From VAZQ01 sp963739175 (GTDB taxonomy: Bacteria > Pseudomonadota > Alphaproteobacteria > Rhizobiales > Xanthobacteraceae), in the NCBI GenBank assembly GCA_963739175.1, contig CAVTZH010000005.1, positions 62,001 through 126,000 on the forward strand: a stretch of 64,000 nt of DNA, read 5' to 3'. The position numbers and the translations under genes are program-made. This document shows, in pieces, positions 17,388 to 25,864 of this stretch. Each line of letters begins with the position of its first letter. Position 1 is the first letter of the stretch. A model generated the notes under the pieces. It did no database searches, was not told the DNA's origin, and was given only the letters and a program-made list of their open reading frames with translations.

Positions 17388-18137
17388 TCAGATGTGTTGC
17401 ATCAGCCGCCCGAGCGCCGGCATCGCCGGCAGCGGGGCGAGCGCGGCGCCGAGCCGGCGCAGGCAACCCCACAGCACGGCCTGGTTCGAGTTGACCACCG
17501 GCTTGCCGAGCCGGCGCTCGATATCGGCGATGGCCTCGATCTGCGTGGTGTTGGTGCAGGACAGGAACACGCCGTCGACGTCCGGCCCGTCGTTCTCCTG
17601 CGCCAGCGCCGCCCATTGCGCCGGCGTGACGTTGCCGAAGTCGAGCGGCTCGAGCTTCAGCGCGACGTCGCGCACGACCTCGACACCGGAGGCGTTCAGA
17701 TAGTCGATGATCGGCTTGTTGCTCTGGTAGGGCGTGAGCAGCGTCACGCGCTTCACAGCCAGCACCTGCAGCGCCTCCAGCACCAGGCGGCTGGTGGCGA
17801 CCGCGTCGATGCCGGTGGCGTCGCGCACGATATCGAGGATCTTGCCTTCGCCCTGCGGCCCCTGCGACATCGAGGTGTCGGTGCAGTGGAACACGATCAG
17901 GTCGGGCGCGCAGTCGGCCAGCAGCTGTGCCGAGGTCGCGATCTCGGGAGCCATCTCCGGCAGCGGCCGCTTCCAGGGGCCGGCGACGCGCGCCCGCGCC
18001 ACGTGGATGCCCAGGCCTTTGGGTGCGAACCGGTTGAACTGCGGTTCGCTGAAGGTGTTGACCGACGGGATGATCAGCCCGATGCGGCGCTTGGGCAGCG
18101 TGTCGGCGTCGGCCTTGACGACGGTGGCGACGTCCAT
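17388..18137 (-). CDS. Asp/Glu racemase superfamily enzyme (maleate isomerase / arylmalonate decarboxylase type)
   Basis: A 249-residue cytoplasmic protein. RRIGLIIPSVNTFSEPQF near the start and the C-terminal segment SCTNTTQIEAIADIERRLGK, followed by VVNSNQAVLWG, identify the family. Two Cys sit where the catalytic pair of maleate cis-trans isomerases is found (HCTDTSM and SCTNT). Maleate isomerase and arylmalonate decarboxylase cannot be told apart here; two Cys favour isomerisation. It is transcribed just before a Bug binding protein, suggesting joint use of a dicarboxylate. Confidence 0.82.
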   Translation of the reverse strand: MDVATVVKADADTLPKRRIGLIIPSVNTFSEPQFNRFAPKGLGIHVARARVAGPWKRPLPEMAPEIATSAQLLADCAPDLIVFHCTDTSMSQGPQGEGKILDIVRDATGIDAVATSRLVLEALQVLAVKRVTLLTPYQSNKPIIDYLNASGVEVVRDVALKLEPLDFGNVTPAQWAALAQENDGPDVDGVFLSCTNTTQIEAIADIERRLGKPVVNSNQAVLWGCLRRLGAALAPLPAMPALGRLMQHI

Positions 18138-18225
18138 GGCGAGTTTTCCCCGGTTCAGAACGGCAATCCTAATACGGCTTTCCGAAACAGGTACAGTCGT
18201 TACGTCACAGACGGAGGCTTAATCC

Positions 18226-18936
18226 ATGCGCTACGAGCTCTATTACTGGCCGGAGATCCAAGGACGCGGCGAATATGTCCGCCTGGCGCTGGAGGAGGCG
18301 GGGGCGCCCTATGTCGACGTCGCGCGGCGCAAGGGCGGCGAGGACCGGCTGATCGCGCTCATGGAAAGCGCGCGCGAACAATATCCGCCGTTTGCGCCGC
18401 CGTTCCTCAAGGCCGGGCGGCTGATGATCGCGCAGACCGCGAACATCCTGCAATATCTCGGGCCGCGGCACGGACTGGCGCCGAAGAACGAGCAGGGGCG
18501 GCTGTGGGTGCATCAGCTCCAGCTCACCATCGCGGACTTCGTCGAGGAGGTGCACCAGACGCACCACCCGATCGCTTCGGCACTCTATTACGAAGACCAG
18601 CGCAAGGAGGCGAAGCGCACCTCCCAAGAATTCTGGAAGCGGCGGCCGCAGAAATATCTCGGCTATTTCGAGCGCGTGCTCGCGAGCAGCGGCGGTCCTT
18701 GGCTCAGCGGACGACGCCTGAGCTATGCCGACTTGTCATTGTTCCAAGTCGTGGAAGGCTTGCGCTATGCCTTTCCCAAGGCGATGCGGCGTTTCGAATC
18801 AAAAGTTCCCGCCGTGGTCGCGGTGCGCGATGCGGTAGCGGAGCGGCCGCGGATCGCGGCCTATCTGGCGTCGCCGCGGCGGATTGCATTCAACGAGTAT
18901 GGGATTTTCCGCCGATACAAGGAGCTCGATGTTTGA
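18226..18936 (+). CDS. Glutathione S-transferase family protein
   Basis: A 236-residue cytosolic GST-like protein. The thioredoxin-like N-terminal domain begins YELYYWPEIQGRGEYVRLAL and contains the glutathione-site segment MIAQTANILQYLG (Gln-Thr in place of the usual Glu-Ser). The helical C-terminal domain includes SGRRLSYADLSLFQVVEGL. The arrangement resembles sigma/mu-like GSTs with a Tyr near residue 6-7 as catalytic residue. Divergent from the Asp/Glu racemase-like gene. A tiny ORF overlaps its stop. Confidence 0.85.
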   Translation: MRYELYYWPEIQGRGEYVRLALEEAGAPYVDVARRKGGEDRLIALMESAREQYPPFAPPFLKAGRLMIAQTANILQYLGPRHGLAPKNEQGRLWVHQLQLTIADFVEEVHQTHHPIASALYYEDQRKEAKRTSQEFWKRRPQKYLGYFERVLASSGGPWLSGRRLSYADLSLFQVVEGLRYAFPKAMRRFESKVPAVVAVRDAVAERPRIAAYLASPRRIAFNEYGIFRRYKELDV

Positions 18937-19027
18937 AATTACCAATCTGGTTTATCTCGACATTCTAACCTATCGCGAGCGCTACGAGGATTTGCTCGCC
19001 GAGACGCGCAAGAGGGGCGCGTCGTGA
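18929..19027 (+). CDS. Possible 32-residue peptide overlapping the GST stop
   Basis: An open frame of 32 codons starts at ATG 18929 inside the last codons of the GST gene. GGAG lies 5 bases upstream, and the overlap suggests coupled translation. The peptide begins MFEITNLVYLDILTYRER and is acidic and amphipathic. I know no family for it. It could be chance. Confidence 0.35.
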   Translation: MFEITNLVYLDILTYRERYEDLLAETRKRGAS

Positions 19028-19039
19028 GCCGAGGTGAAA

Positions 19040-19187
19040 TACCTTCCGCTCGTCCCCGCGCAAGCGGGGACCCAGGCTAAAAGCAAGTTCTGGATTCCCG
19101 CTTTCCGCCTTCGCGCTCCGCGCTTCGGCGGACTCGAACCCGCCGTAGCTCGAACCGAGCGTAGGCGGGTCGCGGGAATGAGCGGAG
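19040..19187. repeat. Composite palindromic repeat carrying a 66-nt two-hairpin module
   Basis: The host is the same double hairpin as at 3851-3930 in inverse orientation: a GTCCCCGC/GCGGGGAC hairpin, then ATTCCCGCTTT ... CGCGGGAAT. At the TTT/CG point of the second hairpin, 66 bases (19105-19170) are inserted. The insert starts CCGCCTTCGCG, ends AGGCGGGT and folds as two hairpins (CCGCC...GGCGG and ACCCGCC...GGCGGGT). A 66-base relative lies at 54923-54988. Confidence 0.85.
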
Positions 19188-19211
19188 AGAATTGTTCCGT
19201 GGCGTTCACTG

Positions 19212-19607
19212 TCACTTGCCGCGACAACTCGTGCATCGGCAGCCGTCCTTGAAGAACAGCATCACGTATTCGCGGCCGTAGTCGTAGGTGATCTCCTCGC
19301 CGGGCAGGATGCGCCGGATCGCCTTGAGGAAGACCTTGCCGCGGATCAGCACCAATTCCGCATTCGGCCGGCAGGCATGATTGGCGTAGCGGCCCATGTT
19401 GTCGCGGCCGGCGCCGTCGATCGACCAGCGGCGACTGATCTCGAACATGTACTTGCTGCGGCCGGCGCGCTCGCGCGCATGCGCTTCCGGCGTCGGAATG
19501 CGCGGGCCGGAATATTCGACGATCAGCGTGTGCTTCTTGATCGGCTGCGTCGCGAACAGGCCGAGCCCGGTATGCGAGCGGCCGACGCGGTGGGGCTTGG
19601 TGTCCAT
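19212..19607 (-). CDS. Short SET-domain protein with post-SET zinc motif (putative protein lysine methyltransferase)
   Basis: A 131-residue protein that is almost only a SET domain. It begins with the GRSHTGLGLFATQPIKK motif, has the SAM-binding NHACRPNAEL (NHxCxPN) and the GEEITYDYG motif with the catalytic Tyr, and ends with a post-SET cluster CRCTSC that would bind zinc with the NHxC Cys. SET enzymes methylate lysines with SAM; the bacterial target is unknown. The ATG at 19607 is preferred over the longer frame because the motif starts there. A 5' fragment of the gene is repeated at 21240-21306. Confidence 0.85.
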   Translation of the reverse strand: MDTKPHRVGRSHTGLGLFATQPIKKHTLIVEYSGPRIPTPEAHARERAGRSKYMFEISRRWSIDGAGRDNMGRYANHACRPNAELVLIRGKVFLKAIRRILPGEEITYDYGREYVMLFFKDGCRCTSCRGK

Positions 19608-19693
19608 GGCGCGCTCTAGCTGGTGTCCCGGCTCCGAACTTCGTACTATTTCGCGGCGAATTTCGCCAATCGTGAAATCGCAGCAACGGTGGG

Positions 19694-20797
19694 ATGACGG
19701 GCAGCATGGACGATACCATTTCCGCGATCGATACGATCGCGCTGCGCATTCCGCTGGACATCTGGGCGCCCGCACCGATGTCGCAGGGCGTGCCACGCAC
19801 CCATGTCGAATGCCTCTACGTGCGCGTCACGACCACTTCCGGCGTCGTGGGCTGGGGCGAGTCGTTCGGCACTGCCCGTGCCATGGTGATCGCGGCGTTC
19901 GACCACTGGGTCCGGCGCCTCGCTATCGGCCAGAGCGCCACGGACGGCAAGCTTGTTCCGCGCCTCGAACGCATGCTGCTCTCGATGAGCCGCGCCGGAC
20001 CGATGCTCAATGCGCTCGCAGGCCTGGACATTGCGCTCTGGGACATCCGCGGCAAGTGCGAGGGCGTTCCGGTATCGACGCTGCTGGGCGGCGCCAAGCG
20101 GACGCATGTCGAATGCTACGCCTCGCTGCTGCAATATTATGGCAACGCCGAGCATCTGAAGCGCAACACGGCGCGTGCGCTCGAACGCGGCTACAAGCAC
20201 ATCAAGCTGCATGAGCGGACGGCCGAGGCGGTGGCGATCGCGCGCGCGGCCGTGGGGCCGGGCATTCCGCTGATGGTGGACACCAACTGCGCCTGGACGC
20301 CAGCCGAAGCCGAGGCCGCGGTGACGGCGATGGCGCCGTCGAAGCCCTATTGGGTCGAGGAGCCGATCTATCCGCCCGAGGATCTTGAAGCGCTCGCGCG
20401 ATTGCGGCGGGCGACCGGCGTTCCCATGGGCGTGGGGGAGAACACGAGCAGCCTGATCGACTTTTGCAACACGGTCACCATTGGCAAGGCCGACTACGTG
20501 CAGCCCAGTCTCGTCAAGATCGGCATCACCGCGATGGCGCGCGTGGCGGCCGAGGTCGAGCGATTGGGCGCGACCTGCACGCCGAACGCTTTTTATATCG
20601 GGCCAGCTTATCTGGCGGCGCTGCATTGCGTTGCGGCGAAGGAGAAAGACTCGCCGCTTGAGCGCATGTTCGCCGACTTCGGCTTCACGCCGTTCGCAAA
20701 GACGGTGCCCGTGATCAACGGGGGAATTGAGGTGCCGCAACGCCCGGGCCTCGGCGCCGATCCGGAGGACGAGTTGATTGAACAGTTCAGGGTGTGA
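19694..20797 (+). CDS. Mandelate racemase / muconate lactonizing enzyme family protein (enolase superfamily)
   Basis: A 367-residue protein. The capping domain is at about 10-130 and the barrel follows. Metal ligands are Asp196 (MVDTNCAW), Glu223 (WVEEPIYP) and Glu249 (GVGENTSS); HIKLHE holds the Lys of the first catalytic arm. Where mandelate racemases have a catalytic His (PHxF), this protein reads TPNAFYIGP, so the His may be Asn. Reactions in this family start by removing a proton alpha to a carboxylate; the substrate is unknown. A second ATG at 19706 is also possible as start. Confidence 0.82.
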   Translation: MTGSMDDTISAIDTIALRIPLDIWAPAPMSQGVPRTHVECLYVRVTTTSGVVGWGESFGTARAMVIAAFDHWVRRLAIGQSATDGKLVPRLERMLLSMSRAGPMLNALAGLDIALWDIRGKCEGVPVSTLLGGAKRTHVECYASLLQYYGNAEHLKRNTARALERGYKHIKLHERTAEAVAIARAAVGPGIPLMVDTNCAWTPAEAEAAVTAMAPSKPYWVEEPIYPPEDLEALARLRRATGVPMGVGENTSSLIDFCNTVTIGKADYVQPSLVKIGITAMARVAAEVERLGATCTPNAFYIGPAYLAALHCVAAKEKDSPLERMFADFGFTPFAKTVPVINGGIEVPQRPGLGADPEDELIEQFRV

Positions 20798-20961
20798 GGC
20801 TACGCGACATCTGGCGGCTCGTACCGCAAGGTTGGGGGGCTGCTTGCAAGCTTGAATTCAAGGCCGGCTGTGTTGCCCGCTTCGGGCGCCGTCACTAGGA
20901 TGATGCCGCGCGCCGGCACAGTCGGGCGACATCAACCCAGCCTCGAAGGAGGATCGATCCA

Positions 20962-21186
20962 ATGGCGAAGAAAAAGCAATCGGATAGCGTTTACCGCGTT
21001 CTTGATGTGGTCGGCGTTAGCGACAAATCGTGGGAAGACGCCGGTCGGCGTGCGGTCGAGACGGCTGCTGGTTCGCTGCGTGATTTACGAGTAGCTGAAG
21101 TCACAAAAATGGACATGAGGGTGAAGGACGGAAAGGTCTTGGCATTTCGCACGCGCGTTGCGCTCTCGTTCAAATACGAGGCTTGA
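20962..21186 (+). CDS. Dodecin family flavin-storage protein
   Basis: A 74-residue protein of dodecin length. The match runs throughout: VYRVLDVVGVSDKSWEDAGR, AVETAAGSLRDLRVAEVTKM and the C-terminal strand RVALSFKYEA. Dodecins form twelve-subunit shells that hold flavins or other cofactors in the cytoplasm. AAGGAGG stands 9 bases before the ATG. It is probably transcribed alone. Confidence 0.9.
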   Translation: MAKKKQSDSVYRVLDVVGVSDKSWEDAGRRAVETAAGSLRDLRVAEVTKMDMRVKDGKVLAFRTRVALSFKYEA

Positions 21187-21239
21187 TCCAACTTCGGTAG
21201 CCTTGCCTCTCCCTCGGCGCCTCTTAGGCATAGGCCCTA

Positions 21240-21306
21240 TCGGCCCCGTCGCGAACAGCCCGAGCCCGGTGTGCGAGCGGCCGACGCGGTAGGGCTTGGT
21301 GTCCAT
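21240..21306 (-). pseudogene. Relic of the SET-protein gene 5' end
   Basis: Sixty bases (21247-21306) match the start of the SET gene at 19548-19607 with three differences, from the ATG through the GRSHTGLGLFATGPI codons. After that the frame leaves the SET sequence. With the intact gene it forms a direct repeat flanking the enolase-superfamily and dodecin genes. Confidence 0.8.
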
Positions 21307-21381
21307 TGGTGCGGGGCGGGTCGTCGTTGCATTGGCGATTTTCATGTAAGGGCAGGCGAGCGTGATCTGAAACGGCGCAGT

Positions 21382-23019
21382 TCAGGGTATGAATTTGCCC
21401 TCTCTCTGTATGGCCTCGATATCGGTGAAATTGGTGTCGAGGATCAACACGGAGGCCGCTGCTGCCTCACGCAGGCTCGACTGGATTTGCGTCACCGGCA
21501 TCATTGTCCGTGGGGCATTGGCGACGTCGGCGAGACCGCCAACTTTAGTGTCCCGCGTCAGGAGGAAATTGGAGCCTCGTTCGTAGCCGCCGATACCGGC
21601 AAAGAAGAATAGTGCAAGCGTGTTCGGCAGAGCGTTTTTCTGCATGGGTTCAAGAGCGACTCGTCGGATGAGCCGATCGCGATCGCTTCGGCGGGTCGCG
21701 AGCCTGTCACGCAGCTGCCTGAGCGCGTCGCGGTAGCCTTCGAGCGTCGGGTTCTCCAGCATGATGGTTTCGAACTGGCCGTGGCGCTCAAGGAACTCCC
21801 GCCACGCCTCCGCATCGCGCTTGACGTTCGGGAGTATACCGCCGTCCCAGTACCTGTTTTCCGAAGCCAGGACCGCAACACGGCGCTGCGCTGTCAGGTT
21901 CCGCTGCAGATAGATATGACCGTTCATGTCGGAGGACAGAAAAGGTCTTTGGTTGGTCCGCGATTCATTGAGAACCCGCACATGCGCGTGCATCAGCGCG
22001 TCGTGGAGTGCGACCTTGCGGTTCGACAATTCCTCCAGAACGCGTGTCGTATAGGGAGAGTTCGTTCCCACACCGTCGTCGGCATGTTGCCCCGGCGAAG
22101 CGGCGTACGCACTCAACTGACCCTGGATGTCCGTGCGCGAGGCTTCCCGGCGGATCGCTTCATCGACCGACGCTTCATGGGCCTCGTCGGCACGTTTGCG
22201 CTGCTGGCGAAACCGTTCCTCCGCCTGCAGCCCCCAATAGGTAAGCCCGGCGGCGGCGACCGTGAGGCTGCCGGCGCCGATCAGGCCCATCAAGGTCCGG
22301 CGGGACAGTTGCTTGAGCGCAGTCTCGCGTTCGACGAGGGCCTCGGCGCGCGCAGATTGGGCACGGGCCATTTCCTCGATCTGCGCGCGTTCATGGTTGC
22401 TGCGTAGCTCCTCGGCGTCGGCGCTGGCGCCGATGAATGCGCGCTGCGGATCGGTGATCTCAGGCGCCTCCGGCGCGCGACCGGCCATCCAGGCCTGCGC
22501 GGCGGCGAGCTCGTCGCTGCGCAGCAGAAGCGCGTCCGGTCGCTTGCGTTCGAGCCAGCGCGCCGCAATCTCTGCAAGGCGCGTATGCTCGCGAATCCAA
22601 TCGAGGTCGACGCGCAACGCGTCCGTCAGCTGGCTGAGCGCGCGCGCGAACGATCGTCCCTCGGTGAAATAGATGTAGTTAAGTCGCGTGAGCGTACTGG
22701 GTACGTCCGCGTCGGGTACGGCATGCCCAAGCACCGGGATCAGCCGCTTGGATAATTCAACCGACTTGTCGACTTCCCATTGGCATCGCTCCGACCGCAC
22801 CGCCTTCGGCGAGATGATAAAGACCACCGTGTCGGCGGCCTGGATGAGCTTGGCGAGGCGAGCCTCCCAATCCTCGCCGGCGGCGATGTCGTGGCGATCG
22901 AGGAAAGGCTCGAAGCCGAGCAGTTCCAGCCCGGTGACGAGCTCGTCGGCCAGCACGGAGCTGTCCTGGCGCGAGTAGGAGATGAAGACCTTCAGCTTTC
23001 GGCCCGCGCTTTCAACCAT
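21382..23019 (-). CDS. TIR-transmembrane protein with a degenerate caspase-like (C14) domain
   Basis: A 545-residue protein. The TIR domain (about 8-140) begins KVFISYSRQDSSVLADEL and has Glu82 in RCQWEVDKS at the catalytic position. A linker with IREHTRLAEIAARWLERKRP and a coiled coil leads to a membrane helix at about 243-263. Residues 381-545 read like a metacaspase p20 domain: VAVLASENRYW, LALFFFAGIGGYERGSNFLL and ASVLILDTNFTD. The catalytic His of the usual GHG is Ile476 and the Cys of the usual DACR is Asn530, so no protease activity is expected. The gene starts 11 bases after the amidohydrolase stop, on the same strand. Confidence 0.85.
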   Translation of the reverse strand: MVESAGRKLKVFISYSRQDSSVLADELVTGLELLGFEPFLDRHDIAAGEDWEARLAKLIQAADTVVFIISPKAVRSERCQWEVDKSVELSKRLIPVLGHAVPDADVPSTLTRLNYIYFTEGRSFARALSQLTDALRVDLDWIREHTRLAEIAARWLERKRPDALLLRSDELAAAQAWMAGRAPEAPEITDPQRAFIGASADAEELRSNHERAQIEEMARAQSARAEALVERETALKQLSRRTLMGLIGAGSLTVAAAGLTYWGLQAEERFRQQRKRADEAHEASVDEAIRREASRTDIQGQLSAYAASPGQHADDGVGTNSPYTTRVLEELSNRKVALHDALMHAHVRVLNESRTNQRPFLSSDMNGHIYLQRNLTAQRRVAVLASENRYWDGGILPNVKRDAEAWREFLERHGQFETIMLENPTLEGYRDALRQLRDRLATRRSDRDRLIRRVALEPMQKNALPNTLALFFFAGIGGYERGSNFLLTRDTKVGGLADVANAPRTMMPVTQIQSSLREAAAASVLILDTNFTDIEAIQREGKFIP

Positions 23020-23030
23020 GGTTATGCAGC

Positions 23031-24011
23031 TTACATCGCCAGCCGCTGCGCAAACAACCGCCGCGCGTTGCCCCCGAAAATCTTGTCCTTGTCGCCCGCC
23101 GGCAAATCCAGCGCCGCGATATAGGACGGATCGGAGATGATGTAGGGATAGTCGGTCCCGAACATGAAGCGGTCGATGCCGATCTCGCCGACCGCCATCT
23201 CGATGAACGATTTCGAGAACGCGCAGGTGTCGTAATAGAGATTCTTGCGCGCGAACACGCTCGGCGGCTGCGTGATGTGCTCGCGGCATTCGTGGAACAG
23301 CTGGAAGCCGTGGTCGAGCCGCTCCAGGAGGCCGATGAAGGCCGAGCCGGTGTGCGCGACGATGAACGCGAGCTTGGGATGCCGCTCGAACACGCCGCCA
23401 TAGATCATGCGGGTGACGCAGAGCGTGGTGTCGAACGGAAAGCCGACGCGGATCGGCAGCGCGTAGTCCGGCAGATGCTCGGCGAAGGTCGGCAGCATCG
23501 GATGCTCGGAGACGGGCAGGCCGAGCTCGGCGATGCGCGCCCACACCGGCTCGAGCCGGCGGTCGTCGAGCGCGACGCCGTCGAAATTCGAGCCGACGCC
23601 GATGCCGACGACGCCGGGCGCGTCCTTGATACGCTCCAATTCGATGAGCGACGCCTCGACGTCCGGTAGCGGCAGCGTGGCGAAGCCGCGCACGCGATCC
23701 GGATTGCGCTTGGTGCGCGCGACGATCGAATCGTTGAGGCGGCGCGCCAGATCGATGCGCGTCTGCGGCTCGAACACATAGACGCTCGGCGTGTTCATCG
23801 ACAGGATCGAGATGTCGATGCCCTTCCTGTCCATCTCGCGGATCAGGTGGTCGGGGTCGAACATCTCCGGGCGGAACGGCAGCCAGGTCTTGCCGTCCTT
23901 GAGCAGGTAGCTGAAGCGGTCCGGGTTGGTCTTGATCGTCACGCCGGGCAGCGCGCGCAGCGCGTCGAAGAATATCTCCTCGATCTGATGCGAATGGACG
24001 TCAATTTTCAT
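23031..24011 (-). CDS. Amidohydrolase family protein (ACMSD/amidohydrolase-2 type)
   Basis: A 326-residue TIM-barrel metal enzyme. The HxH pair is MKIDVHSHQIEEIF, a later ligand is IVAHTGSAF, and the Asp is in FMFGTDYPY, the signature of the family that includes aminocarboxymuconate-semialdehyde decarboxylase and gamma-resorcylate decarboxylase. These enzymes decarboxylate or hydrolyse ring-derived acids. The start coincides with the first residues of the barrel. It is followed 11 bases later by the TIR-pseudocaspase gene, which may be read on the same transcript. Confidence 0.85.
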   Translation of the reverse strand: MKIDVHSHQIEEIFFDALRALPGVTIKTNPDRFSYLLKDGKTWLPFRPEMFDPDHLIREMDRKGIDISILSMNTPSVYVFEPQTRIDLARRLNDSIVARTKRNPDRVRGFATLPLPDVEASLIELERIKDAPGVVGIGVGSNFDGVALDDRRLEPVWARIAELGLPVSEHPMLPTFAEHLPDYALPIRVGFPFDTTLCVTRMIYGGVFERHPKLAFIVAHTGSAFIGLLERLDHGFQLFHECREHITQPPSVFARKNLYYDTCAFSKSFIEMAVGEIGIDRFMFGTDYPYIISDPSYIAALDLPAGDKDKIFGGNARRLFAQRLAM

Positions 24012-24187
24012 GGGGCTTTTATGGGGGCGGTTAACGATCGCGCCTGATTGGGGCGGAGGGTTGCGGGGAAAGCGTGCGTAACACGCCTGTGTAGCATTTT
24101 TCCGCCATGATTGCGCCCGCCGACTGGCCGGGCCAGCCTTACGCGCCGATTCGATCGATGCGAACAGAGGACGTGCGGAGTAGAGCG

Positions 24188-24688
24188 ATGGATCATGGCC
24201 TGCTGAATCGTCGCTTCATGAATCGCGCCTTGGCGATGCAGGCGGTGCTGGTCGCGGCCGCCGCCATGGCGTTCGCCGCGAGCGCCGAGACCGCGCCGCC
24301 GCAGGCCTTCGTCGATGCGATCTACAAGCACTATCTCGGCAAGGATTCGAAGGGCCTTGCGCTCTCCAGCGCCGCCGTCATCCGCCGCTATTTCGCGCCG
24401 CCGCTCTCCGACGCCATCGTCAAGGATTTCGCCGCGGCGCATAAGGCCGGCGAAGTGCCCTTGCTCAACGGCGATCCGTTCATCGACGCGCAGGATTGGG
24501 AGATCTCCAATCTCAAGACCGCGGTGAAATCGACGGGCAGCAACACCGCGGTCGCGATCGTGACGTTCGTCATGTTCATGGAGCCGCGCACCATCACGCT
24601 CGATCTCGTCAACACGCCGGCCGGCTGGCGGATCACCGACATCCGCTGGGCGAAAGGCTCGCTGCGCGCGGTCTACAAGCTGAAATAG
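24188..24688 (+). CDS. Exported DUF3828-like protein
   Basis: A 166-residue protein. An N-terminal signal peptide (RALAMQAVLVAAAAMAFAAS, cleavage near SAETA) precedes PPQAFVDAIYKHYLGKDSKG, and the C-terminal half has ITLDLVNTPAGWRITDIRW, the pattern of DUF3828 and related NTF2-like periplasmic proteins. Function unknown. I chose the ATG at 24188; an earlier one at 24107 would bury the signal peptide. Convergent with the DMT transporter gene 11 bases away. Confidence 0.7.
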   Translation: MDHGLLNRRFMNRALAMQAVLVAAAAMAFAASAETAPPQAFVDAIYKHYLGKDSKGLALSSAAVIRRYFAPPLSDAIVKDFAAAHKAGEVPLLNGDPFIDAQDWEISNLKTAVKSTGSNTAVAIVTFVMFMEPRTITLDLVNTPAGWRITDIRWAKGSLRAVYKLK

Positions 24689-24699
24689 GAAAGCCGACG

Positions 24700-25710
24700 T
24701 CAGCCGCCGAGGGCGGCCGCCTTCCGCGACTCCCGCCACAGCAGGAACAGGCCGGAGCCGGCGACGATCGCGCCGCCGATCAGCAGGCTGACGGTCGGCA
24801 CGTCGCCCCAGATCGCGAAGCCGAGCATCATCGCCCAGATCAGCGAGAAATACTGGAACGGCGATACGACAGACGTGGGCGCAAGGTGGATCGCGCGCGT
24901 CCACCAATATTGCGCAAGCCCGTTGCCGACGCCATTGAGCACGAGCCAGCCGGCGTCGGTCCAGGTCGGCATGATGAAGCCGAACGGCAGCATCAGCGAG
25001 AACGCCGCCGACATGATCAGCATCTGATACATGGTCAGCGTCTGCGTCGACTCGGTCGCGGTCAGCCCGCGCACGCCTGCCGTCAGGGTGCCGTACATCA
25101 CGGCGTTGGCGAGCGCGAACAGCGCGCCGATGGTGAAGGTCTCGGTGCCCGGGCTGGTCACGATCAGGACGCCGAAGAATCCGACCAGGATCGCCGCCCA
25201 GCGCGCAAACCCCACATGTTCGCGCAGGAAGATCATCGAGGCGAGCGTCGCGAAGATCGGCGCCGAGAAATTGATCGCGACCGCGCTCGCGAGCGGCATC
25301 AGCGAGAACGCGATCATCAGGAACGTCTGCGACGTCGACTGCGAGGCGCCGCGCAGGAGATGGCCGTTAAGGCGCTTGGTGTGGAACACCGCGAGCCCGC
25401 GCTGCGGCAGGATGATGATCGAAAGCCCGATCAGCGGAATGAATACGCGCGAGAACAGGACCTCGCCGATCGGATAGGTCTCGATCAGCCATTTCGACAG
25501 CGCGCTGGTGCAGGTGAAGACGAAGGTCGCCGCGAGCATCAGCCCGATCGCGGCCGTCACATGCTCGGGGCGGTCCGGCCGCGCGGGAGCGGGCGGCGGC
25601 GCGGTGCCGTTGGCGCTCTGGTCGATGCTCAAAGGGAGGAGACTCCGGCGAGGGACGTGCGCGGTTAGTAGAGGCAGCGGCGCCGAGCCGCGCAAGCCGT
25701 CCCTGCGCAT
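24700..25710 (-). CDS. DMT-superfamily permease (EamA domains)
   Basis: A 336-residue membrane protein with about ten helices in two EamA repeats (about 55-180 and 195-325). Typical segments are SALSKWLIETYPIGEVLFSR, SAVAINFSAPIFATLASMIF and the second-repeat VSPFQYFSLIWAMMLGFAIW. DMT permeases export or exchange small metabolites; the cargo cannot be read. The first 40 residues are Pro/Arg-rich and not part of the fold, so the true start may be internal. Confidence 0.85.
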   Translation of the reverse strand: MRRDGLRGSAPLPLLTAHVPRRSLLPLSIDQSANGTAPPPAPARPDRPEHVTAAIGLMLAATFVFTCTSALSKWLIETYPIGEVLFSRVFIPLIGLSIIILPQRGLAVFHTKRLNGHLLRGASQSTSQTFLMIAFSLMPLASAVAINFSAPIFATLASMIFLREHVGFARWAAILVGFFGVLIVTSPGTETFTIGALFALANAVMYGTLTAGVRGLTATESTQTLTMYQMLIMSAAFSLMLPFGFIMPTWTDAGWLVLNGVGNGLAQYWWTRAIHLAPTSVVSPFQYFSLIWAMMLGFAIWGDVPTVSLLIGGAIVAGSGLFLLWRESRKAAALGG

Positions 25711-25864
25711 GGCTCGAAGCGGCGGCGCGCATGGCGTGAGCCAGGTTGGTCGTGTTCCACACCGGGCGTGGCTCCATTGTGCCGGCCGTAACGGCGTAGA
25801 TGGCGCTTGTGGCGAATCGGCCGCCGGCTTATCCGGGGTTCAATCAACAAGTGGGAGCGACTTT

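Noticed and set aside
21382..21900. Active caspase-like peptidase in the second TIR protein
   Set aside because: Both the His and the Cys positions carry other residues (Ile476, Asn530).
23020..23544. Extension of the TIR-pseudocaspase frame upstream
   Set aside because: The extra residues are Arg/Ala-rich shadow of the amidohydrolase gene; the TIR domain begins a few residues after Met at 23019.
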